5,573 nucleotides of DNA from JABDNZ01 sp964407425 (GTDB taxonomy: Bacteria > Gemmatimonadota > Gemmatimonadetes > Longimicrobiales > Gaopeijiaceae): positions 1 to 5,573 of the forward strand of contig CAYOVN010000208.1 in the NCBI GenBank assembly GCA_964407425.1. The letters are read 5' to 3'. The translations under genes and the position numbers were made by a program. Shown one piece after another: positions 5,124 through 5,573 of this stretch (positions are counted from its first letter, which is position 1; every line of letters starts with the position of its first letter). The notes under the pieces are model-generated. The model saw only the letters and a program-made list of their open reading frames with translations, did not search any database and had not been told where the DNA came from.

Positions 5124-5573
5124 GCGACGAACCATATCTGCAGGTAGGAGAGCTGCCCCTCGCCCGGACCCTCCCGCTGGGAGGAACCAGGATTCACCTG
5201 ATCGAGGCTGGGCTTCAGTGGCTGGATGGTGGCGCCATGTTCGGTGTGGTTCCCAGGCCTCTCTGGGAAAAGAAGATCCCTGCCGACCATAGGCACAGAA
5301 TCCCCCTGGCCCTCCGGTGCCTTCTGGTGGAAACGCCCAACAATCTGGTCCTGGTGGACACAGGGATCGGGAACAAGGAGTCGGAGAAGTTCAAGGACAT
5401 CTACGGGGTTGAGAACGAGGGGAGCCCGACCCGACTGGAGGATGCTCTTGGGTCCGTGGGTTTTGGGCCGGAAGACATCGACCTGGTGGTTAGTACGCAC
5501 CTCCATTTTGATCATGCGGGGGGGAACACGCTCCTGGACGAGGAAGGGAGCACCAGGCCGGCTTTCCCGAATG
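5120..5573 (+). CDS. MBL-fold metallo-hydrolase, YtnP/lactonase-like (3' truncated)
   Basis: About 151 N-terminal residues are visible; the frame is open to the right edge. Seen: LIEAGLQWLDGGAMFGVVP (residues about 28-46), a stretch I recall as typical of the YtnP-like branch of MBL proteins; LVETPNNLVLVDTGIGNK, the core strand with the VDTG turn; and the zinc-binding THLHFDHAGG, with His127, His129, Asp131 and His132 of the HxHxDH motif. Family knowledge: two metal ions in this motif activate water for hydrolysis; relatives include lactonases that open N-acyl homoserine lactones, but many members have unknown substrates, so lactonase activity is only a possibility. The remaining metal ligands lie beyond the window. 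Translation probably starts at TTG 5120, overlapping the exonuclease stop as TTGA (5120-5123), which suggests coupling. MBL membership is firm; the subfamily is moderate and the substrate unknown. Confidence 0.88.
   Translation, partial: MSDEPYLQVGELPLARTLPLGGTRIHLIEAGLQWLDGGAMFGVVPRPLWEKKIPADHRHRIPLALRCLLVETPNNLVLVDTGIGNKESEKFKDIYGVENEGSPTRLEDALGSVGFGPEDIDLVVSTHLHFDHAGGNTLLDEEGSTRPAFPN

Overview
The window is a compact, GC-rich bacterial chromosome segment with every supported gene on the + strand and no mobile elements, CRISPR arrays, tRNAs or rRNAs. Neighbours are joined by 4-base stop/start overlaps or short gaps, except for two gaps of about 145 bases. The sequence itself does not name a host. 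The gene set, the GTG/TTG starts and the protein style (partner-switching regulators inside a housekeeping run, a winged-helix/DEDDh exonuclease, a YtnP-like metallo-hydrolase) would suit a non-model Gram-negative-type phylum such as Gemmatimonadota. That is a low-to-moderate confidence inference.

Layout: (1) bases 2-289 hold the C-terminal half of RsmD (16S rRNA guanine-N2 methyltransferase), which overlaps coaD (286-789, phosphopantetheine adenylyltransferase) by ATGA. (2) A 146-base leader (790-935) with a plausible sigma-70-like promoter precedes a three-gene partner-switching cassette: a STAS anti-sigma-factor antagonist (936-1268), a GHKL/HATPase anti-sigma serine kinase (1314-1763) and a GAF plus SpoIIE-type PP2C phosphatase (1760-3346, ATGA overlap with the kinase). 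(3) rsmA/ksgA (3377-4183) follows after 30 bases, from a GTG start without a visible Shine-Dalgarno site. (4) A second gap (4184-4328) contains a strong hairpin. (5) A DnaQ-like DEDDh 3'-5' exonuclease with an N-terminal winged-helix-like domain (4329-5123) overlaps by TTGA with (6) a YtnP-like MBL-fold hydrolase (5120 to window end, truncated).

How the genes work together: the middle cassette has the complete RsbV/RsbW/RsbU-type logic. The kinase would phosphorylate the STAS protein and bind a target. The phosphatase, controlled by its GAF and N-terminal sensory regions, would dephosphorylate the STAS protein so that it captures the kinase and frees the target. No sigma factor is encoded here, so the output is unknown. 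The cassette sits between two rRNA methyltransferase genes and a CoA biosynthesis gene, which are housekeeping functions. I see no clearly new type of system. The most interesting points are the orphan partner-switching module, the CPxC motif in its kinase, the unassigned N-terminus of its phosphatase, and the winged-helix/exonuclease fusion.
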